From positions 1-9,854 of the forward strand of contig CAJUFV010000127.1 of assembly GCA_910585795.1 (NCBI GenBank): a stretch of 9,854 nucleotides of DNA, in the 5' to 3' direction. Origin of the DNA: an uncultured Clostridia bacterium (GTDB taxonomy: Bacteria; Bacillota; Clostridia; UBA1381). The translations under genes and the position numbers were made by a program. The stretch's first letter is position 1; every line of letters begins with the position of its first letter. The notes under the pieces were generated by a model. The model did no database searches, was not told the origin of the DNA, and worked only from the letters and a program-made list of their open reading frames with translations. Positions 1-5,369 of this stretch are shown here, piece by piece.

Positions 1-31
1 AAAAAAAATTCACAAAAAAGTAATAAACCCC

Positions 32-60
32 TTGCAATCTTAAACACTTTATGTTAAAAT
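32..60 (+). promoter_or_regulatory. Promoter of rpmB
   Basis: A -35 box TTGCAA (32-37) and a -10 box TAAAAT (55-60) are separated by 17 bp. A TG one base upstream of the -10 box gives an extended -10. Transcription would start near 67, leaving a leader of about 35 nt. The assignment is from consensus only. Confidence 0.7.
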
Positions 61-101
61 ATCACTTGATGTTTTGAAAAAGTGTCAGGAGGTGTAATAA
101 A

Positions 102-290
102 ATGGCAAAATGTGATGTTTGCGGAAAAGGCGTTTCCTTTGGTATCAAAGTCAGCCATTCTCACAGAAGGTCTAACAGAACCTGGAAGCCTAACGTAAGA
201 AAAGTAAGAGCGGTTGTTAACGGTTCAGTTAAATCAATGCACGTTTGCACTCGTTGCCTTCGCAGTGGAAAGGTAGAACGCGCTGTTTAA
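102..290 (+). CDS. rpmB: 50S ribosomal protein L28
   Basis: This 62-residue protein is a structural component of the large ribosomal subunit, bound to 23S rRNA. It shows the usual L28 layout: an N-terminal CDVCGKG segment, a basic middle with SHSHRR and TWKPN, and a C-terminal CTRC. Cys4, Cys7, Cys49 and Cys52 form two CxxC pairs, so this is the zinc-binding version of L28. Length is normal for the family. The ATG is set by AGGAGGTG at 87-94, seven bases upstream. The gene has its own promoter (32-60) and a strong terminator (308-339), so it is probably monocistronic. Zinc-dependent L28 can be replaced by a cysteine-free paralogue under zinc limitation in some bacteria, but no such paralogue is in this window. 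Confidence 0.97.
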   Translation: MAKCDVCGKGVSFGIKVSHSHRRSNRTWKPNVRKVRAVVNGSVKSMHVCTRCLRSGKVERAV

Positions 291-307
291 TTTGCATGTG
301 AGGTAGG

Positions 308-339
308 ACAGCTTGCGAGAAAAGCAGGCTGTTTTTTTT
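308..339 (+). terminator. Intrinsic terminator of rpmB
   Basis: ACAGCTTGC (308-316) pairs with GCAGGCTGT (324-332) to give nine base pairs, one of them a G-U, around a 7-nt loop. A run of eight T ends at 339. It lies 17 bp after the rpmB stop codon. Confidence 0.9.
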
Positions 340-378
340 CTGCCGCGTAAAATTCTTTTTAATTTTTTTACAATTTAA

Positions 379-407
379 TTGCTTTTTATTGGTTTTTCTG
401 TTATACT
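379..407 (+). promoter_or_regulatory. Promoter of the murA operon
   Basis: TTGCTT (379-384) and TATACT (402-407) are 17 bp apart, in an AT-rich gap following the rpmB terminator. An overlapping TATAAT at 407-412 is an alternative -10 box but has no good -35 at the right distance. No promoter of similar quality was noticed between murA and the end of the 51-codon gene, so this one probably drives all four genes. Confidence 0.65.
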
Positions 408-453
408 ATAATAAGCTGATTATATAAGAATAGATTTCAAAGGGGTGTATTGA

Positions 454-1731
454 TTGGAGAAGCTCTTAGTCAGGGGTGGAAACAGACTTTGCGGCTCTGT
501 TACTATAAGCGGCGCAAAAAACGCCGCTGTTGCGATACTGCCTGCTTGTCTTCTTGTAAAAGACAAGTGCAGAATTGAAAACCTACCCGATATTAAGGAT
601 GTAAAGCTGTTTTTGAAAATTCTTGAAAAGCTTAACGCCTATGTTAGATATATAGATAAAAATACTGTTGAAATAGACTGTACAAATGTTGACTCATTTG
701 TTCCTCCCGGCGACCTAACAAGGAAAATGAGAGGCTCAAGCTATCTTATGGGAGCTTTGCTCGGACGTTTTTCACACTTTAGCGTGGATCCGCCTGGCGG
801 CTGTGATTTTGGTACACGCCCTATTGACCAGCATATAAAAGGCTTTGAAATGCTTGGCGCCAATATTGACACCTCACGCGGCGTTATAACAGGCAGCGCT
901 GAGCGTCTTCACGGAGGAAATGTTTTTTTTGACGTTGTAACTGTAGGCGCGACAATAAACACTATGCTTGCCGCAGTCTGCGCTGACGGTATGACCATTA
1001 TAGAAAACGCAGCAAGGGAACCGCATATTGTTGACCTTGCAAATTTTCTTAATAATATGGGCGCGAATATTAGAGGAGCAGGTACTGAAACAATAAAAAT
1101 CAAGGGCACACAAAATCTGCGCGGCGGAGCGTATACTATTATACCCGACCAGATTGAAGCAGGTACATTTATGATAGCCGCAGCGGCTACAAGAGGAGAT
1201 GTAGTGCTTAACAATGTCATTCCGCGTCATCTTGAGATAATCAGCGCAAAGCTTATTGAAGCTGGCGCAAATGTAAGCGAAGGCGATGACAGTGTCAGAG
1301 TTTGGGTTGATGAAGGAACGGTATTCCGGCGTATCAACTTTACCGCGCTTCCGTATCCCGGATTTCCTACTGATATGCAGCCACAGCTTGTTACATTTTT
1401 ATCAACGATAAAAGGGACAAGCACTGCGCGCGAAGGTGTTTGGGACAACCGTTTCAGATATGTAAACGAGCTTAAACGCATGGGCGCAAATATACGAGTT
1501 GAGGGCAAGCTTGCCATCATTGACGGCGTGGATAGTCTTAACGGCGCAAATGTAAAAGCCAATGACTTGCGCGCGGGCGCCGCGATGATTATAGCCGGAC
1601 TTATGGCAGACGGCATTACAGAAATAACAGACATCTATCATATTGACAGAGGCTATGAAAATTTTGAAGAAAAATTCGTCAAAATCGGCGGTGATATACA
1701 GCGTATACAAGTCGTTGACGATATATATTAA
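454..1731 (+). CDS. murA: UDP-N-acetylglucosamine 1-carboxyvinyltransferase
   Basis: MurA transfers enolpyruvate from phosphoenolpyruvate to UDP-GlcNAc, the first committed step of peptidoglycan precursor synthesis in the cytoplasm. The 425-residue product is normal length for the two-domain inside-out alpha/beta barrel. Visible active-site features are SGAKNAA with Lys22-Asn23, the mobile loop PPGGCDFGTRP with catalytic Cys117, and PYPGFPTDMQPQ with Asp307. Because Cys117 is present rather than Asp, the enzyme should be of the fosfomycin-sensitive type (inference). The start is TTG at 454, six bases after AAGGGGTG (439-447). No in-frame ATG is as well placed, and it gives the expected N-terminus (EKLLVRGG). 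This is the first gene of the operon. Clostridia often carry two MurA paralogues, and I cannot tell which class this one belongs to. Confidence 0.96.
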   Translation: MEKLLVRGGNRLCGSVTISGAKNAAVAILPACLLVKDKCRIENLPDIKDVKLFLKILEKLNAYVRYIDKNTVEIDCTNVDSFVPPGDLTRKMRGSSYLMGALLGRFSHFSVDPPGGCDFGTRPIDQHIKGFEMLGANIDTSRGVITGSAERLHGGNVFFDVVTVGATINTMLAAVCADGMTIIENAAREPHIVDLANFLNNMGANIRGAGTETIKIKGTQNLRGGAYTIIPDQIEAGTFMIAAAATRGDVVLNNVIPRHLEIISAKLIEAGANVSEGDDSVRVWVDEGTVFRRINFTALPYPGFPTDMQPQLVTFLSTIKGTSTAREGVWDNRFRYVNELKRMGANIRVEGKLAIIDGVDSLNGANVKANDLRAGAAMIIAGLMADGITEITDIYHIDRGYENFEEKFVKIGGDIQRIQVVDDIY

Positions 1732-1747
1732 AAGAAAATAAATTTAC

Positions 1748-1771
1748 AAAGCCTGTCAAACGACAGGCTTT
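1748..1771 (+). terminator. Perfect hairpin between murA and walJ, possible attenuator
   Basis: AAAGCCTGTC (1748-1757) and GACAGGCTTT (1762-1771) form ten perfect base pairs with a 4-nt AAAC loop. The T-run is only three bases before AATAAT, so termination is probably partial. It sits 16 bp after the murA stop and ends seven bases before the ribosome binding site of the next gene. It may reduce read-through, protect the murA mRNA 3' end or serve as a processing site. Confidence 0.5.
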
Positions 1772-1789
1772 AATAATGGGAAGGCTGAA

Positions 1790-2566
1790 ATGATTACTTT
1801 TATTTCACTTATAAGCGGCTCGTCCGGAAATGCGACATTCATTTCCGACGGTAAAACCAATTTACTGATAGACTGCGGTATGTCCGGCGCGAAGCTGAAA
1901 GACGCTCTGCATACCGTTGATATACTGCCGGAAAGCATAGACGCGCTTCTGCTCACCCATGAGCATATTGACCATACCAAAGGCGCGGGGATTGTTTCGA
2001 GACGATATAACCTGCCTGTTTATGCAACTGAAGGCACATATCTTTCATCTGATATAGGTAAAATTGCAGATGAAAATATTAAAACAATATCCGAAGATAC
2101 ATATTTTGAGATAGGCAATATAGGCATACACCCTTTTGCAATACCGCATGATGCAAAGCAGCCTGTAGGCTTTACTTTTCATATTAATGGTGAAAAATAC
2201 TCAATTGCTACTGATATAGGAAAAATGACAAAAGAAATAGCGGAAAATATTTCCGGCAGTAAAAAAGTACTTCTGGAGTCAAATCACGATATTGAAATGC
2301 TGCGCTGCGGCGCATATCCTTTTCCGCTAAAACAAAGAATCTTAGGCGAATACGGTCATCTTTCAAACGAAGTGGCCGCAAAAACAGCACTGTATCTTGT
2401 CCGCAGCGGTACAGAGCATATTATGCTCGGACATCTCAGTATAGAAAATAACCGTCCGGAAATAGCGCTTCTGGAAACTCATAATTTACTCTCTCTGTCC
2501 GGCGTCAGCGTCGGAAAGGATATGACGCTTCAGGTAGCTAATAGCTACAAGCCAACATTATTTTAA
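1790..2566 (+). CDS. walJ: MBL-fold metallo-hydrolase, WalJ/YycJ family
   Basis: This 258-residue cytoplasmic protein has a metallo-beta-lactamase fold. Metal-binding motifs are in the expected order: SGSSGN (9-14), THEHIDH (His57, His59, Asp61, His62), His120-Asp121, ATD with Asp142, ESNHD with His166, and GHLS (His190 and His215). The SGSSGN start and the LESNHD motif are typical of the WalJ/YycJ/VicX group, which in Firmicutes is linked to the WalRK cell-wall regulon and to coordinating division with DNA replication. Nuclease or phosphodiesterase activity is proposed for the family, but the exact substrate is uncertain. The ATG follows GGGAAGG (1778-1784) by five bases. walJ next to rlmH fits the region where Bacillus keeps yycJ and rlmH near each other. 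No walR or walK is in the window. Confidence 0.85.
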   Translation: MITFISLISGSSGNATFISDGKTNLLIDCGMSGAKLKDALHTVDILPESIDALLLTHEHIDHTKGAGIVSRRYNLPVYATEGTYLSSDIGKIADENIKTISEDTYFEIGNIGIHPFAIPHDAKQPVGFTFHINGEKYSIATDIGKMTKEIAENISGSKKVLLESNHDIEMLRCGAYPFPLKQRILGEYGHLSNEVAAKTALYLVRSGTEHIMLGHLSIENNRPEIALLETHNLLSLSGVSVGKDMTLQVANSYKPTLF

Positions 2567-2578
2567 AAGGATTTAATG

Positions 2579-3055
2579 ATGAATATAACTATTATATGTG
2601 TGGGAAAAATCAAAGAAAAATATTTTACTGCTGCTATTGAGGAATATTCAAAACGTCTCTCTCGATTTGTGAAGCTAAAAATAATCGAGGTTCCTGATGA
2701 AAAAATTCCGGATAATGCCTCAACTAAAGAAATAAATATAGTCAAAGAAAAAGAAGGAGCAAAAATTCTTACAAAACTGCCTGAAAATTCCTTTGTTATC
2801 ACACTATGTATTGAAGGCACAGTGCTTTCTTCACTTGAGCTTGCTAATAAAATAGCAGATATATCAATGAATTCAAGCAATATCACTTTCATTATCGGCG
2901 GCTCTCTCGGCCTTTGTGACAATGTCAAGGCCAAATCACAGCTTCGTCTTAGCTTCGGGCAAATGACTCTTCCCCATCAGCTTATGCGGGTTGTGCTTCT
3001 GGAACAAATTTACAGAACATTTAAAATTAACAGCAATGAAAATTATCATAAATAA
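2579..3055 (+). CDS. rlmH: 23S rRNA (pseudouridine1915-N3)-methyltransferase RlmH
   Basis: RlmH is a small SPOUT-class, SAM-dependent enzyme that methylates pseudouridine 1915 in helix 69 of 23S rRNA on the assembled 70S ribosome. The 158-residue product matches the family end to end: N-terminal MNITIICVGKIKEKY, the cofactor-knot motif IIGGSLGL (105-112), LPHQLMR (131-137), LLEQIYR (140-146) and the hallmark C-terminal YHK. Two adjacent ATG codons are possible, at 2576 and 2579. I chose 2579 because AAAAGG (2565-2570) then has an 8-nt spacing and the N-terminus fits other RlmH proteins, which begin Met-Asn. The ribosome binding site overlaps the walJ stop codon, so translation is probably coupled. 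No terminator follows, and the transcript probably continues into the next gene. Confidence 0.95.
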   Translation: MNITIICVGKIKEKYFTAAIEEYSKRLSRFVKLKIIEVPDEKIPDNASTKEINIVKEKEGAKILTKLPENSFVITLCIEGTVLSSLELANKIADISMNSSNITFIIGGSLGLCDNVKAKSQLRLSFGQMTLPHQLMRVVLLEQIYRTFKINSNENYHK

Positions 3056-3117
3056 AAAAACTGTATGCTTTTTTAATTATCTGCAAAAAATAATAAAAAC
3101 ATTGCGGAGGTGTTAAT

Positions 3118-3273
3118 ATGGCAAAACAAGGAATGAGACGCGAACGCTACGGCGACATACACGGCGGCAGAAATCCAAAGGACCATATGCCGAAAAACGA
3201 AATGCCGCCTGTTCCTGAAATACAGGGTAAAGCGAAAACAACAAAGGAAAAGGCCAAACCGATAATAAAATAA
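3118..3273 (+). CDS. Small basic proline-rich protein, unknown function
   Basis: A 51-codon gene starts at ATG 3118, seven bases after GGAGG (3106-3110). The protein begins MAKQGMRRERYGD, has a histidine/glycine/proline-rich middle, then PPVPEIQGKAK (30-40), and ends in a lysine-rich tail (KEKAKPIIK). It has nine Lys and four Arg, no cysteine, no signal peptide and no hydrophobic segment, so it is probably a disordered cytoplasmic protein that could bind nucleic acid or an acidic partner (inference). I have a general impression that short Clostridia proteins with a VPEIQGKAK-like core exist, but I can name no family. It lies 62 bp after rlmH and ends just before a strong terminator, making it the last gene of the murA operon. 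The strong ribosome binding site and operon position argue that it is real. Confidence 0.8.
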   Translation: MAKQGMRRERYGDIHGGRNPKDHMPKNEMPPVPEIQGKAKTTKEKAKPIIK

Positions 3274-3280
3274 TCTTTAT

Positions 3281-3313
3281 AAAAATCCGTCAGATATATT
3301 CTGCCGGATTTTT
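3281..3313. terminator. Bidirectional intrinsic terminator
   Basis: AAAAATCCG (3281-3289) pairs perfectly with CGGATTTTT (3305-3313). An inner CAG/CTG stem lies beyond one mismatch, with an AT-rich loop. The T-run on each strand lets it end both the murA operon (+) and mgtE (-). Its last bases overlap the mgtE stop codon (3312-3314). Confidence 0.85.
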
Positions 3314-4655
3314 ACAGCACAAAAAAACGTGTTGCTATTGAGAAATAAATCAAAATTGATGCCGCGTCCACAATTGTTGTAATAAGCGGCGCCGCCATTA
3401 CAGCAGGGTCCAATTTACAACGTTTAGCCGCCATAGGCAGCGTGCATCCAATAAACTGGGATATAATGACTATAGCCACAATAGATATGCTCACAGCCGC
3501 AGCGATTTTTAAATCGCCCTCCATTATCCATATCCTGAGTCCATTTACCGCAGATAAAGCTATACTTATAATTATTGAAATTCTAAGCTCTGTAAAGACC
3601 ACTTTAAAAAAATCTTTAAGTCTTATCTCATCAACACTCATACCGCGTATAATCATAGTGGAGCTTTGCGAACCGCAGTTTCCTCCTGTACTCATCAGCA
3701 TCGGTATAAATGACACAAGCAGCGGCACTGCGGAGCATGCAGCCTCATATTTCGTAAGTATCGCTCCCGTTATAGCCGCCGAAAGCATTAGTATCAAAAG
3801 CCATACAATTCTGTTTTTAGCATGTCTTATATCAGAAGTTTTAAAATAGGACTCCTCTGTAGGGCTGATTGCGGCCATTCGTTCAATATCTTCCGTCGCC
3901 TCATCCTGCATAACATCAATAGCGTCATCAAACATAACAATACCCACAAGTCTGCCTTCATCATCCACAACGGGCATTGTAACAAAATCATATTTGTTCA
4001 TATCCTTTGCCACGTCTTCCTTATCGTCCAGCGTGTGAACACAAACAATTGTTTTATCCATTATATCACATATCTTATCCTCTCTTTGCGCCAGCAACAA
4101 ATTTTTCACTGACAAATAGCCTAAAAGCTTTCTGTTTTCATCCGTTATATAGCAGGTATAAATTGTTTCCGCCTCATTTATCGTACGGCGTATACGCTTT
4201 ATCGCGTCATCCACAGTCATTTTCGGACGCAGACTTATATAATCAGTTGTCATAAGCGAACCAGCGCTGTCTTCAGGATATTTCAGTATTTCATTTATCA
4301 TCTGACGCATTTCAGGGTCAGTATTTTTTAAAATACGCTTTACAACATTAGCAGGCATTTCTTCAACAATATTTGCCGCATCATCCACATATAGCTCATC
4401 AAAAACCTCTTTGATTTCATTATCAGAAAATCCGCGTATTAAAAGCTCCTGATTATCTGTATTCATAAGCGCGAAAGTATCCGCCGCGAGGTCTTTCGGC
4501 AACAGCCGAAACAGAAGCGGCAGTCTCTCTGACTGTATCTGCTCAAATATAGCGGCAATATCCGCCTCGTTCATTGTGGACAGCACATCACGAAGCGATG
4601 AATATTTTTTATTTTTAAGTAAGGTTTCCATTGTATTTACAATTACTGAAAGCAT
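3312..4655 (-). CDS. mgtE: Magnesium transporter MgtE
   Basis: MgtE is a homodimeric, Mg2+-selective membrane channel gated by its cytosolic domains. With the start at 4655 it has 447 residues, normal for the family. The layout is an N-terminal superhelical domain of acidic helical repeats (about 1-125), PEDSAGSLM (127-135), two CBS domains (about 135-255), a connecting helix, then about five membrane segments from 283. Pore motifs are STGGNCGSQ (322-330) and DPAVMAAPLITT with Asp430. I moved the start from ATG 4673 to ATG 4655 because AGGAGG (4663-4668) lies inside the longer reading and is seven bases from 4655. ATG 4673 would also be only about 5 nt from the predicted transcription start. 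The leader is then about 22 nt, too short for an M-box magnesium riboswitch, so control is presumably by cytosolic Mg2+ acting on the protein. Confidence 0.95.
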   Translation of the reverse strand: MLSVIVNTMETLLKNKKYSSLRDVLSTMNEADIAAIFEQIQSERLPLLFRLLPKDLAADTFALMNTDNQELLIRGFSDNEIKEVFDELYVDDAANIVEEMPANVVKRILKNTDPEMRQMINEILKYPEDSAGSLMTTDYISLRPKMTVDDAIKRIRRTINEAETIYTCYITDENRKLLGYLSVKNLLLAQREDKICDIMDKTIVCVHTLDDKEDVAKDMNKYDFVTMPVVDDEGRLVGIVMFDDAIDVMQDEATEDIERMAAISPTEESYFKTSDIRHAKNRIVWLLILMLSAAITGAILTKYEAACSAVPLLVSFIPMLMSTGGNCGSQSSTMIIRGMSVDEIRLKDFFKVVFTELRISIIISIALSAVNGLRIWIMEGDLKIAAAVSISIVAIVIISQFIGCTLPMAAKRCKLDPAVMAAPLITTIVDAASILIYFSIATRFFVL

Positions 4656-4684
4656 ATCCATCCCTCCTGACATTTTATATATAC

Positions 4685-4713
4685 AGTATACGCTTATTTT
4701 TCATTTATGTCAA
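4685..4713 (-). promoter_or_regulatory. Promoter of mgtE
   Basis: On the - strand, TTGACA (4713-4708) and TATACT (4690-4685) are separated by 17 bp, a near-consensus housekeeping promoter. Predicted transcription starts near 4678, about 22 bases before the chosen mgtE ATG. Confidence 0.8.
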
Positions 4714-4753
4714 TTTGCTAATTAAAAATATATCATTTTTTTTTAAAATACTA

Positions 4754-4782
4754 TTGACATTTATCTGTTTTTACTGTACAAT
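4754..4782 (+). promoter_or_regulatory. Promoter of the tRNA-Asp gene
   Basis: A consensus TTGACA (4754-4759) and TACAAT (4777-4782) are 17 bp apart. Transcription would start near 4789, about 14 nt before the mature tRNA 5' end. It points away from the mgtE promoter across about 40 bp of AT-rich DNA. Confidence 0.85.
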
Positions 4783-4802
4783 AGTAAGGCAGTTAAATAT
4801 AT

Positions 4803-4879
4803 GGCCCGGTAGTTCAGTTGGTTAGAACGCCAGCCTGTCACGCTGGAGGTCGTGAGTTCGAGCCTCATCCGGGTCGCCA
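4803..4879 (+). tRNA. tRNA-Asp (anticodon GTC)
   Basis: The sequence folds as a complete 77-nt cloverleaf. The acceptor stem GGCCCGG pairs with CCGGGTC (one G-U), followed by discriminator G and an encoded CCA. The D arm is GTTC/GAAC, and the anticodon stem CCAGC/GCTGG encloses CTGTCAC with GTC at positions 34-36. The T arm holds TTCGAGC. G34, U35, C36 and G73 are aspartate identity elements. It has its own promoter and terminator, so it is a single-gene unit. Confidence 0.98.
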
Positions 4880-4887
4880 ATATATAG

Positions 4888-4929
4888 TAACCGATTACAT
4901 CTTTTTGATAAATCGGTTATTATTTTTTT
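4888..4929 (+). terminator. Terminator of tRNA-Asp
   Basis: TAACCGATT (4888-4896) pairs perfectly with AATCGGTTA (4911-4919) around a 14-nt loop. Seven T follow at 4923-4929. It begins nine bases after the tRNA CCA end. Confidence 0.8.
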
Positions 4930-4942
4930 CAAGAAAATATAA

Positions 4943-5005
4943 GCCACCCTCCTAATTTCGCGAAAATTCACAAAAGGCTGGGCGGCGTCTTCTTTCTCCT
5001 TTTGT
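4943..5005 (-). repeat. Nested inverted repeats, possible structured RNA
   Basis: Several pairings overlap here. ACAAAAGG (4970-4977) matches CCTTTTGT (4998-5005). GGGCGGC (4980-4986) pairs with GCCACCC (4943-4949) with an A-C mismatch on + but a G-U pair on -, so the fold favours a - strand transcript. AATTTCGCGAAAATT (4954-4968) is a small palindrome inside. On the - strand the GC-rich arm is followed by TTATATTTTCTT, which is terminator-like. The two larger pairings cannot coexist, so they would be alternative folds. I see no promoter of its own and recognise no RNA family. Confidence 0.35.
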
Positions 5006-5031
5006 AAGATTCTGATGCCCCTTCCCATGCG

Positions 5032-5072
5032 AAAAAAAGACATTCAAGGATTTATTTTAATCCTCAAATGTC
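5032..5072 (-). terminator. Strong terminator on the - strand
   Basis: On the - strand, the 14 bases at 5072-5059 pair with 5052-5039 along the whole length: twelve Watson-Crick pairs and two G-U pairs, with a 6-nt loop. Seven T (5038-5032) follow directly. No complete gene ends here. It lies about 50 bp downstream of the tRNA-like fragment at 5124-5146 and fits as the original terminator of that tRNA. Confidence 0.85.
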
Positions 5073-5123
5073 CTTGCATATTTCATTATAATTGTGTCCA
5101 TTTCTACTTTAGAAAACACCAAA

Positions 5124-5146
5124 TAGCTCCTCCAACTGGGCTCGAA
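5124..5146 (-). other. 3' end of a tRNA-Asn-like gene, probable attachment-site scar
   Basis: Read on the - strand, these 23 bases fit a tRNA 3' end in register. A T-loop TTCGAGC is followed by CCAGT (3' side of a T stem), TGGAGGA (3' side of an acceptor stem), G at position 73 and CTA where CCA would be. The implied 5' acceptor strand TCCTCCA with U1-A72 and G73 suggests tRNA-Asn. The matching T-stem, anticodon arm, D arm and 5' acceptor are absent upstream; instead there is unrelated AT-rich DNA. A 3' fragment starting at the T-loop is what tyrosine integrases leave at the distal end of an element inserted in a tRNA gene. A dead tyrosine integrase lies at 7881-9070. Chance similarity remains possible, since only about 20 positions are informative. 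Confidence 0.5.
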
Positions 5147-5369
5147 TTATGATTACGTGATATTTTATTATTTCATAACTTCCCGTAACCCACGCTGTTA
5201 TGCGTCTTTTGACCGTTCCACTTCTTTTATATTATCACCGTTTGTTCTAAGTTTTTGTAACATTAATGGACAATTCCATGATATACCTTCCGCAAATATA
5301 AATCATATTATATTGCCATTTGCCTTTATCATCAATAGGCCGTACCATCACTAAAATACGTGTGCGCTT
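5147..5369 (-). other. Intergenic DNA with possible short coding remnants
   Basis: This gap between the tRNA-like fragment and abgT holds no gene I can defend. On the - strand a 33-codon frame starts at ATG 5348 (MVRPIDDKGKW...) and stops at 5247. A second frame, from ATG 5260 to a stop at 5198, reads MLQKLRTNGDN and ends ERSKDA. Neither has a good ribosome binding site. Position next to a tRNA scar would suit the 3' tail of a lost integrase, but this is speculation. No clear terminator for abgT was found here. Confidence 0.25.

Noticed and set aside
874..1710. Several - strand frames of over 100 codons inside murA
   Set aside because: They lie wholly within a clear murA coding sequence, lack ribosome binding sites and resemble no protein.
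3442..4255. Three + strand frames opposite mgtE
   Set aside because: They are shadows of mgtE coding, with low-complexity translations and no start signals.
4656..4673. ATG codons at 4673 and 4661 as mgtE starts
   Set aside because: The AGGAGG ribosome binding site lies between them and leaves no usable spacing for either; ATG 4655 is seven bases from it.
4941..4951. AGGGTGG on the - strand, resembling the T-box antiterminator signature
   Set aside because: The following ACCGCG part is missing, there is no specifier stem, and no aminoacyl-tRNA synthetase or amino-acid gene lies downstream.
4822..5043. A 73-codon - strand frame with a DEARTHDLQRDR-like C-terminus
   Set aside because: Its end is the antisense of the tRNA-Asp gene, a well-known source of spurious predicted proteins. 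The rest covers two terminators and an inverted repeat.
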